A stretch of DNA of 5,703 nucleotides from an uncultured Collinsella sp. (GTDB lineage: Bacteria; Actinomycetota; Coriobacteriia; Coriobacteriales; Coriobacteriaceae): NCBI GenBank assembly GCA_900752545.1, contig CAADVS010000037.1, positions 1-5,703 of the forward strand. The letters run 5' to 3'. The notes below the pieces were generated by a model. That model made no database searches. It worked only from the letters and a program-made list of their open reading frames with translations, and was not told the DNA's origin. This document shows positions 1 through 4,728 of the stretch, in pieces (the first letter of the stretch is position 1; every line of letters starts with the position of its first letter). The translations under genes were made by a program, and so were the position numbers.

Positions 1-139
1 CGGTTCTCAAGGTGCACGCCCCGCGGCTGATCCGGTCCGACCGGGCCGCGCGGCAAGGAGATATATTGCCAGACCGGAGGGGCCCCGGGGGCGGGAATCT
101 GGGCGCACACATTTCCTACACAACTGTGCCCTCAACTGA
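1..139. mobile_element. Possible end of an insertion sequence (remnant), very G+C-rich
   Basis: No gene can be supported here. The first ~110 bases are much richer in G+C than the neighbouring chromosomal genes, with runs such as GGGGCCCC at 79-86, and in this they resemble the IS110 gene at the other edge. One plus-strand frame is open from base 2 to a TGA at 137-139 (45 codons, rich in Arg, Pro and Gly) and matches nothing I recognise. The segment 111-131, TTTCCTACACAACTGTGCCC-like, resembles the terminal inverted repeats of IS256-type (mutator) elements, which often contain TACACA or TGTGTA next to A/T-rich bases. This rests on resemblance only: the partner end and any target duplication lie outside the window. 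An AAGGAG at 55-60 precedes a TTG at 66, but the frame it would open is the antisense shadow of the phosphohexomutase gene. Confidence 0.25.
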
Positions 140-153
140 CGCTTGCCAGTTGA
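132..153. repeat. 7-bp inverted repeat with 8-nt loop
   Basis: TCAACTG (132-138) and CAGTTGA (147-153) are perfect inverted copies around an 8-nt loop. The position, 46 bases past the phosphohexomutase stop, would suit a transcript-end hairpin. However, no T-run follows on either strand, so it is not a convincing intrinsic terminator. It could be a protein-binding site or part of an element end. Confidence 0.4.
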
Positions 154-168
154 TAGCTACCGCTTGCC
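140..168. repeat. Direct repeat CGCTTGCC x2, 21-bp period
   Basis: CGCTTGCC occurs at 140-147 and again at 161-168. The start-to-start distance is 21 bp, close to two helical turns, so both copies would face the same side of the DNA. The first copy lies in the loop and right arm of the inverted repeat at 132-153. Function unknown. Confidence 0.4.
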
Positions 169-199
169 GAGCACATCTTTATATAGAGTGGCCCCTTGG

Positions 200-1600
200 C
201 TATAGCCGATATGCGCCCCTGGCCAAAGCGCAGCCGGCATCTAGCAGCTCATCGCGCTCCTCCACCGAAAAGCCCTCGGCGTACACGCGCACCACCGGTT
301 CGGTCCCGCTGGGACGGATCAGCAGCCAGGTGTCATCCTCAAATGCCAGACGCAAGCCGTCCATATGGCTTACGCTCTGCGGCGCCTTGCCGCATATCGA
401 CTTGGGATTCACGCCGGGAAGCAGCGTGCGCAACGTCTCGGCATCCTCGGCCTCAAGGCGCAAATCTCGACGTCCGTAACTCGTCTTGCCAAAGCTCGCC
501 TCGAGCTGATCGATAAGCACGCCCAAGGGCGCGCCGGTCTTGGCCATGAGCTCGCACAAAATCAGGCAGGCAAGGATGCCGTCGCGCTCGGGCATGTGCG
601 CGGCGATACCGATACCACCGGCCTCTTCACCGCCCACGAGAACGCTGCCCTTCTTCATCTCGGCGGCTATATATTTAAAACCGACGGGCTTGATGACCAC
701 GCGGCAGCCGAGCGCCTCGGCAATGCGACGCACAAGCGTGGAGCATGAAAGGTTGACGACGACGCGTCCCTTCAGATTGCGATACTGGACCAAATCGCCC
801 AAAACGAGCGCCATGATCTGATGTGGATGTATATATCTGCCGCGCTCATCAACCGCGCCGATACGATCGGCGTCGCCATCAGTCACCAGACCGGCGCACG
901 CCCCGTCTTCGACAACTGCGCGCTCACAAGCATCCACCCACGGCTCGACCGGGTCGGGGCAGATATCTCCCCTATCGGTCGTCTCGTCGGCGTGAATCTC
1001 ATGGACTTCGACGCCAAGCTCTCGAAGCAAGTCGGCAAGATATCCCTGCGCAGCTCCGCCCATGGGGTCAACCACCACACGCATATGCGCGGCGCGAATG
1101 GCATCCGCGTCGACAAACGATGCCACCGCTCGCATATAGTCGGGAATGATATCTGCCGTGCGGTATTGCCCCTCAAGCCCCAGCGGCTCGGCGGCCATCG
1201 TCTCCTCGAGCTCTTCGATGACATCCTGGTTGGCCGTCGAGCCATCACCCATCCGCAGCTTGAGGCATAGATAGCCCTGCGGATGATGTGAGCCCGTCAC
1301 CATAAGCGCGCCGCATGCCTCGCCGTCATACGCAGCCGCCCACGTAAGAGCGGGAGTCGGCACCGGTCGAGACACGAGCACGGCATCGAGCCCGTGGGCG
1401 GCAATCACGCCCGCCGCGAGCTCGGCGAACTCGCGCGCTTGCGGCCGAGTATCAAATCCTACATATACCGTTTTACCGGGATTCGTCTTTTGCCATAGCC
1501 TGCCGATAGCATCAGTGACACGAGCGACGTTGTTGATAGTAAAGTCTCCGTCGACGCGAGCTCGCCAACCGTCAGTTCCAAAGTGAATTATCGCGCACAC
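200..1600 (-). CDS. Phosphoglucomutase/phosphomannomutase family protein
   Basis: Cytosolic alpha-D-phosphohexomutase that would interconvert hexose 1- and 6-phosphates through a phosphoserine enzyme, linking glycolysis to polysaccharide and envelope sugar-nucleotide synthesis. The 466-residue product has all four domains in order: N-terminal FGTDGWR (7-13), active-site loop TGSHHP with the phospho-acceptor Ser104, metal loop DGDADR (Asp241, 243, 245), sugar loop GGEEAGG (323-329), and C-terminal phosphate loop RPSGTEP (429-435). Length is normal for the family. The GTG at 1600 is chosen because GAGGTG lies 7 bases upstream (1608-1613) and the family usually begins just before the FGTDGWR motif. 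The frame is open back to an ATG at 1678, but that would add 26 residues that look unlike the family. Odd points: the usual TASHNP is TGSHHP, and the usual GEESGG is GEEAGG. Codon choice is relaxed, with ATA, CTA, GTA and GGA codons near the start that pepT avoids. The substrate (glucose, mannose or glucosamine phosphate) cannot be decided. No intrinsic terminator is visible after the stop. Confidence 0.9.
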   Translation of the reverse strand: MCAIIHFGTDGWRARVDGDFTINNVARVTDAIGRLWQKTNPGKTVYVGFDTRPQAREFAELAAGVIAAHGLDAVLVSRPVPTPALTWAAAYDGEACGALMVTGSHHPQGYLCLKLRMGDGSTANQDVIEELEETMAAEPLGLEGQYRTADIIPDYMRAVASFVDADAIRAAHMRVVVDPMGGAAQGYLADLLRELGVEVHEIHADETTDRGDICPDPVEPWVDACERAVVEDGACAGLVTDGDADRIGAVDERGRYIHPHQIMALVLGDLVQYRNLKGRVVVNLSCSTLVRRIAEALGCRVVIKPVGFKYIAAEMKKGSVLVGGEEAGGIGIAAHMPERDGILACLILCELMAKTGAPLGVLIDQLEASFGKTSYGRRDLRLEAEDAETLRTLLPGVNPKSICGKAPQSVSHMDGLRLAFEDDTWLLIRPSGTEPVVRVYAEGFSVEERDELLDAGCALARGAYRL

Positions 1601-1607
1601 GCGCAGA

Positions 1608-1653
1608 CACCTCGCAGTGTTTGGATCATGGTACGCATGAGGTATACCCGCAA
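1608..1653 (-). promoter_or_regulatory. Tentative promoter and RBS for the phosphohexomutase
   Basis: The gene follows the terminator at 1725-1749, so it probably starts its own transcript. On the minus strand, TTGCGG (1648-1653) and CATGAT (1625-1630) are 17 bp apart, but they match the consensus only 3/6 and 4/6. The RBS GAGGTG at 1608-1613 is much clearer. A perfect 8-bp palindrome GGTATACC (1641-1648) lies in the spacer. A competing -10 reading, TATACC within that palindrome, has poor spacing to TTGCCG. Confidence 0.25.
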
Positions 1654-1724
1654 CGGGCATCCGGCAAGCCGCCGGCACGCTCGTTCACCGTTTAGGCAAA
1701 AGCATCGAGGTGCGCACCGACAAC

Positions 1725-1749
1725 AAAAAACCGCCCCAGCGGGGGCGGT
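1725..1749 (-). terminator. Rho-independent terminator of the regulator-methyltransferase operon
   Basis: On the minus strand, ACCGCCCC pairs with GGGGCGGT (8 bp, 4-nt loop), followed directly by six T residues (the A-run at 1725-1730 on the plus strand). It begins 25 bases after the methyltransferase stop, so it closes that transcript and separates it from the phosphohexomutase gene. Confidence 0.9.
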
Positions 1750-1774
1750 GATTCGATACTCCCATTTTCGGGTT

Positions 1775-2668
1775 CTATATATTGAGCGCATCTGCCATAG
1801 CGGCTGTCGTAACCGCCGTGGTTCCGCAGCAGCTGCCTACCATTGCGGCGCCCGCCCGCTTCCACTCGACGCATGCGCGAGCGAAGGCTTCGGGGTCCTC
1901 ATGCCACACGGGACCATCCTGTGTCTGAACCGGATTTCCCGCGTTGGGACGCACCGTGACGGGAGTAGTCGCCGATGCAACCATCCTGGGCACCGCCGCG
2001 TTCGCGGCCGCAAGCGAACAGCAATTAACACCAACCGAGTTTGCGCCGTGTTTTTCGGCGTACAAAACGGCTGCCTCGATGTTGAGGCCATCGCCCAACA
2101 GGTCGCCTTTATCGTCAACGACAAAACTCACCAGAACAGGCATGCCGTCGGCGGCATCTCGAGCGCCGGCAAGCATGGGCTGCAAATTACGGATAGACGT
2201 CACCGTCTCGATCAGCAGACCGTCAACGCCGGCATTGAGCAAGGCGTGCGCCTGTTCGCGCGCAATGCCTCGGATTTCACGATACTCGACAGAGTCCTCG
2301 GCAAACCACTCAATACCGATCGGGCCCATCGAGCCCAGCAGCAGCTGAGGGTGCGCCTGGCGGGCATCGTCGACGGCCCCGCGATTGACCTCCGCCACGG
2401 ACGGCGCAATCTGGTCGTGTTTGAGGGCATAGCTTGATGCCTGAAAGGTGTTGGTAATGAGCACCTGCGCGCCGGCGGCGACATACAAGCGATGGATACG
2501 AGAAACGGTCTGCGGCTCTGCCAGATTCCAAAACGCCGGTGGAATGTCGGCGGCATCGTACTCACTCAACAGAACACTGCCCATGGGGCCCTGCGCCAAC
2601 AAGGTCTCGCTCGACAAGCGGCGCGTAAGTTCCTCGGCACCAAAGCGGTTGTAATAACTCGTATCCAT
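1775..2668 (-). CDS. Homocysteine S-methyltransferase family protein (single-domain)
   Basis: Predicted cytosolic zinc enzyme that transfers a methyl group to the thiol of homocysteine to give methionine. The 297-residue protein is one homocysteine-binding TIM barrel of normal length for stand-alone members. The entry strand reads QGPMGS (26-31), where the family has a DGxMGT-like motif. Other visible landmarks are TNTFQAS (72-78), GSMGPIG (112-118), LIET (152-155), GVNC (213-216), PNAG (241-244) and GSCCGTT (278-284). The zinc thiolates should be Cys216, Cys280 and Cys281, and all are present. Overall it looks more like the N-terminal module of MetH than like E. coli MmuM, but it lacks the folate, cobalamin and activation domains. 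The methyl donor therefore remains open: S-methylmethionine, a betaine, or a separate corrinoid protein. The ATG at 2668 follows the regulator stop by 10 bases, with CGGGA 5 bases upstream, so the two genes are almost certainly cotranscribed and perhaps translationally coupled. A strong terminator follows. Confidence 0.88.
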   Translation of the reverse strand: MDTSYYNRFGAEELTRRLSSETLLAQGPMGSVLLSEYDAADIPPAFWNLAEPQTVSRIHRLYVAAGAQVLITNTFQASSYALKHDQIAPSVAEVNRGAVDDARQAHPQLLLGSMGPIGIEWFAEDSVEYREIRGIAREQAHALLNAGVDGLLIETVTSIRNLQPMLAGARDAADGMPVLVSFVVDDKGDLLGDGLNIEAAVLYAEKHGANSVGVNCCSLAAANAAVPRMVASATTPVTVRPNAGNPVQTQDGPVWHEDPEAFARACVEWKRAGAAMVGSCCGTTAVTTAAMADALNI

Positions 2669-2678
2669 ATATATCCCG

Positions 2679-3101
2679 CTATTCCTCGACGCTGATTCCC
2701 TGCTTTTCGAGATAGGCGAGCCAGCGGCTCATCGTGTCCTCGGATAGCGCATGCTCCATCATGCAGGCCTCGGAATCGGCTCGCTCAAATTCGACACCGA
2801 GCTCCTGAACCAAAAACGTGCGGATGAGGCGATGACGGTACCAGATAGCCGTGCCAACCTCGCGGCCGCGATCGGTCAGGATCACCTTGCCGTAGTGCGA
2901 TTGCTCGACAAGCTCGGATGCCTTGAGCGCCGAAACCGCTTTATTGACCGATGCCTTGGAGACGCCAAGGCGCTGCGCGATGTCGACCGATCGCACGCCG
3001 TTGGTTTCCCCCTCTTCGCTTTCAATGCGAACCATGCACTCCAAGTAGTCTTCGTTCGCCACCGTCAGATGTAGTTCGCGCGAGCTATTTGTCGTATCCA
3101 T
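2679..3101 (-). CDS. DtxR/MntR-family metal-dependent transcriptional regulator
   Basis: Predicted DNA-binding repressor that dimerises and binds operators when loaded with Fe(II) or Mn(II). The 140-residue protein has a winged helix-turn-helix (about 36-80; recognition region SVDIAQRLGVSKASVNKAV) and a helical metal-binding dimerisation domain (about 85-135). It lacks the SH3-like C-terminal domain of DtxR, as MntR does. Aligning by eye to MntR and DtxR gives candidate ligands Asp18, Glu21, His90, Cys113, Glu116 and His117. Asp18 matches the MntR-type position, while Cys113 in EACMMEH matches the DtxR/IdeR cysteine, so metal preference is ambiguous. The ATG at 3101 is preferred: a GGAAG lies just upstream, and the in-frame ATG at 3122 would fall at the predicted transcription start. 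The gene is divergent from pepT and is the first gene of an operon with the homocysteine methyltransferase. Autoregulation through the palindrome at 3156-3173 is likely but inferred. Confidence 0.9.
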   Translation of the reverse strand: MDTTNSSRELHLTVANEDYLECMVRIESEEGETNGVRSVDIAQRLGVSKASVNKAVSALKASELVEQSHYGKVILTDRGREVGTAIWYRHRLIRTFLVQELGVEFERADSEACMMEHALSEDTMSRWLAYLEKQGISVEE

Positions 3102-3132
3102 GATCTTCCGTCCCTTCTGCATTCAATGGCTG

Positions 3133-3161
3133 ATTCTACCCCATCCAAGCGTCGTGGTATG
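3133..3161 (-). promoter_or_regulatory. Promoter of the regulator-methyltransferase operon
   Basis: On the minus strand, TAGAAT (3133-3138) is a 5/6 match to the -10 consensus. The -35 position, 17 bp away (3156-3161), is weak and lies inside the 18-bp palindrome. The predicted start near 3126 leaves a leader of about 25 bases before the ATG at 3101, enough for its RBS. A poor -35 covered by an operator is typical of a regulated promoter. Confidence 0.5.
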
Positions 3162-3183
3162 CCGTGGCATACCGTGCTAGAGT
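3155..3183 (+). promoter_or_regulatory. Extended -10 promoter of pepT
   Basis: TGCTAGAGT at 3175-3183 gives an extended -10 (TG, one base, then TAGAGT). The -35 position 17 bp upstream (3155-3160, TGGTAT) is poor and overlaps the palindrome, which suits an extended -10 promoter. Transcription would begin near 3190, so the in-frame ATG at 3126 cannot be the pepT start. Confidence 0.5.
3156..3173. promoter_or_regulatory. 18-bp perfect palindrome, candidate operator shared by two divergent promoters
   Basis: GGTATGCC-GT-GGCATACC is an 8-bp perfect inverted repeat with a 2-bp centre. It covers the -35 positions of both the leftward regulator promoter and the rightward pepT promoter. No T-run follows on either side, so it is not a terminator. 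Its length, symmetry and outer GGT...ACC are similar in style to DtxR-family operators, and the gene beside it encodes such a protein. The pairing of site and regulator is inference. Confidence 0.6.
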
Positions 3184-3221
3184 TCTTGTTGCACACGACG
3201 ACCAAGATTGGAGCGGTCTTT

Positions 3222-4469
3222 ATGGAAAACACCACCACGAGCCCCGATGTCCTCGAGCGCTTTTTGCGCTACGTCCAGATCAACACGCAGTCCGAGGATG
3301 CAAACTGCGACCAGGTACCCTCGAGCGCCGTTCAGTTTGACCTTGCCAACGTGCTGGCTGAAGAGCTGCGCGAGCTTGGTGCGGAAGATGCCTACGTGAC
3401 CGAGCACGCCTATGTCTGCGCGCATATCCCCGCAAGTGCGGGCGCTGAGGACAAGCCCGCCCTGGGCCTGATCGCCCATCTCGATACCACCGAAGTTGCA
3501 CCGGGCGCCGGCGTGAAGCCGCACATCGTACACTACGAAGGCGGCGACCTGGTCTGCGGCACGGTTGACGGTAAGCCCGTTGCCATGAGTACCGCCAAGC
3601 TTCCCGCCCTGAACGACCTCGCGGGTGAGGACCTGGTCTGCAGCGATGGCACCACGCTGCTGGGCGCGGACGACAAGGCAGGCGTCGCCGAGATCATGTC
3701 GCTTGTCGCGCGTATCGCTCAGGACCCTTCTTTGCCCCATCCCGCACTCGGCATTTGCTTCTGCCCGGACGAGGAAATCGGCCACGGAGCCGAGCTGTTG
3801 GATATCGCTACCTTTGGCTGCAAGTACGCCTACACGGTCGACGGCGGCCCCATCGGCGAGCTGGAGTGGGAGTGCTTTAACGCCGCCGAGGCGACCGTCC
3901 GCTTTGAGGGCCAGTCCATCCACCCGGGCGACGCTAAGGGCCGTATGGTCAACGCAGGCAATCTGTTCTGCGACTTCAACGCGTTGCTCCCCTACGCGCA
4001 GCGCCCGGAGTATACGGAAGGCTACGAGGGCTTTTATCACCTTGAGGGTGTATCTGCGACCGTCGATCACGCCACAGCGCGCTATATCGTCCGCGACCAT
4101 GACGCCGCCAAGTTCCAGCAGAAACTCGACCTTATTGATGCCGCCGCCTCGATGCTCAACCAGCGTCTGGGTGAGGAGCGCGTGACGGTCGAGATTAAGC
4201 AGCAGTATCGAAATATGGCCGAGATCGTTCGTGACTATCCCGAGCTTATTGATGTTGCCAAGGAAGCCTACCTTGCCTGCGGCGTTGAGCCCCAAGTGCT
4301 GCCGATTCGTGGCGGCACCGACGGCGCCCAGCTGTCGTTCCGCGGTCTGCCCTGCCCCAACCTTTCCACCGGCGGCTATTGCTACCACGGCGTCAACGAG
4401 TTCGTCCCGGTCAGTTCGCTCGTCAAGATGACCGACGTGCTCCAGGAGCTCGTCGCCCGCTTTGCATAA
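3222..4469 (+). CDS. pepT: Peptidase T (tripeptide aminopeptidase)
   Basis: Cytosolic dizinc exopeptidase of the M20 family that removes the N-terminal residue from tripeptides, a late step in recycling imported or intracellular peptides. The 415-residue product aligns along its whole length with E. coli PepT (about 408 residues). Metal and catalytic positions are all visible: HLD (His86, Asp88), GADDKAG with bridging Asp150, DEE with Glu184 (general base) and Glu185, VDGG with Asp207, and YHG with His389. The lid domain between them carries HPGDAKG (234-240), and the signature IRGGTDGAQLSF is at 362-373. The ATG at 3222 fits the family N-terminus (LERFLRYVQINTQS) and has GGAG at 3210-3213, 8 bases upstream. 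The frame is open further back to 3126, but that segment contains the promoter. Codon use is G+C-biased and CGC/CGT-rich for Arg, as expected of a well-adapted chromosomal gene. It is monocistronic, with its own terminator. No signal peptide or membrane segment is seen. Confidence 0.97.
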   Translation: MENTTTSPDVLERFLRYVQINTQSEDANCDQVPSSAVQFDLANVLAEELRELGAEDAYVTEHAYVCAHIPASAGAEDKPALGLIAHLDTTEVAPGAGVKPHIVHYEGGDLVCGTVDGKPVAMSTAKLPALNDLAGEDLVCSDGTTLLGADDKAGVAEIMSLVARIAQDPSLPHPALGICFCPDEEIGHGAELLDIATFGCKYAYTVDGGPIGELEWECFNAAEATVRFEGQSIHPGDAKGRMVNAGNLFCDFNALLPYAQRPEYTEGYEGFYHLEGVSATVDHATARYIVRDHDAAKFQQKLDLIDAAASMLNQRLGEERVTVEIKQQYRNMAEIVRDYPELIDVAKEAYLACGVEPQVLPIRGGTDGAQLSFRGLPCPNLSTGGYCYHGVNEFVPVSSLVKMTDVLQELVARFA

Positions 4470-4495
4470 GCCTGGCTGCACAAGTCCAAAAGACG

Positions 4496-4534
4496 AATTG
4501 CCCCGTCCTCAACCAAGAACGGGGCAATTTTTTT
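4496..4534 (+). terminator. Rho-independent terminator of pepT
   Basis: AATTGCCCCGT (4496-4506) pairs perfectly with ACGGGGCAATT (4519-4529), an 11-bp stem with a 12-nt loop, and the run of T at 4528-4534 follows. It lies 26 bases after the pepT stop. It also insulates the adjoining insertion sequence from pepT readthrough, so transposase expression must rely on its own signals. Confidence 0.95.
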
Positions 4535-4611
4535 GCTGCAATGAGAACAGGTTGACGCGCGCCAGCCTATTAACGCAAGGAGTGTCCCAAACTGCCGGCA
4601 CAGACGATATG

Positions 4612-4728
4612 AGCAGGACATAAAAACATTGAGAGCCCCTGCTGCATGAAAGACCGCGGATTAGGCCGACAATGGTGAGTGTCTAATCCAACCGTGGCGG
4701 CCACGCCGCATTCATGGAAGGGGCTCCC
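4612..4728 (+). ncRNA. Candidate bridge RNA / structured leader of the IS110 element
   Basis: In IS110 relatives such as IS621 the left end encodes a bridge RNA whose loops pair with target and donor DNA and guide the recombinase. Here the region folds readily by eye. AGCAGG (4612-4617) pairs with CCTGCT (4638-4643) as a 5' hairpin. An outer stem pairs 4633-4640 with 4719-4726 (8 bp) and continues as 4645-4650 with 4711-4716 (6 bp). Inside it, GGATTAGGC (4658-4666) pairs with GTCTAATCC (4681-4689) around a 14-nt loop, with one G-U pair. A small hairpin CGTGG/CCACG occupies 4693-4705. The 5' hairpin and the outer stem share 4638-4640, so they are alternatives at full length. Transcript ends, guide segments and promoter are not established. 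In related elements the promoter can form only when the ends join in a circle. Confidence 0.4.
4716..4723 (+). promoter_or_regulatory. Transposase ribosome-binding site inside an RNA stem
   Basis: GGAAGGGG ends 5 bases before the ATG at 4729 and decides that start over the in-frame ATG at 4714. Six of its bases (4716 and 4719-4723) are paired in the stem formed with 4633-4640 and 4645-4650. Translation should therefore be low while that stem is folded. Confidence 0.6.

Noticed and set aside
198..207. GGCTATAGCC palindrome at the phosphohexomutase stop codon as a terminator
   Set aside because: It is a 10-bp palindrome with no loop and no following T-run, and it overlaps the last codons, so termination is not supported.
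1583..2437. 284-codon plus-strand open frame
   Set aside because: It runs antisense to the methyltransferase and across the terminator at 1725-1749, with no RBS or domain. The minus-strand product has the conserved zinc cysteines.
3126..3221. N-terminal extension of pepT from the ATG at 3126
   Set aside because: The extra 32 codons overlap the palindrome and the predicted -10 at 3178-3183, have no family likeness, and a good RBS precedes the ATG at 3222.
3177..4481. 434-codon open frame on the minus strand opposite pepT
   Set aside because: It is a shadow of pepT. The sense strand carries every PepT catalytic residue, while the antisense product has no family likeness and would run through the pepT promoter.
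4552..4573. TTGACG (4552-4557) and TATTAA (4568-4573) as a promoter for the IS RNA
   Set aside because: The spacer is only 10 bp, too short for a sigma-70-type promoter. TATTAA could still act as a -10 if a -35 is supplied by the joined ends of an excised circle, but this window cannot show that.
4593..4600. TGCCGGCA palindrome as an element end or operator
   Set aside because: It is a short perfect palindrome in G+C-rich DNA, expected by chance, with no second copy nearby and no link to a known boundary.
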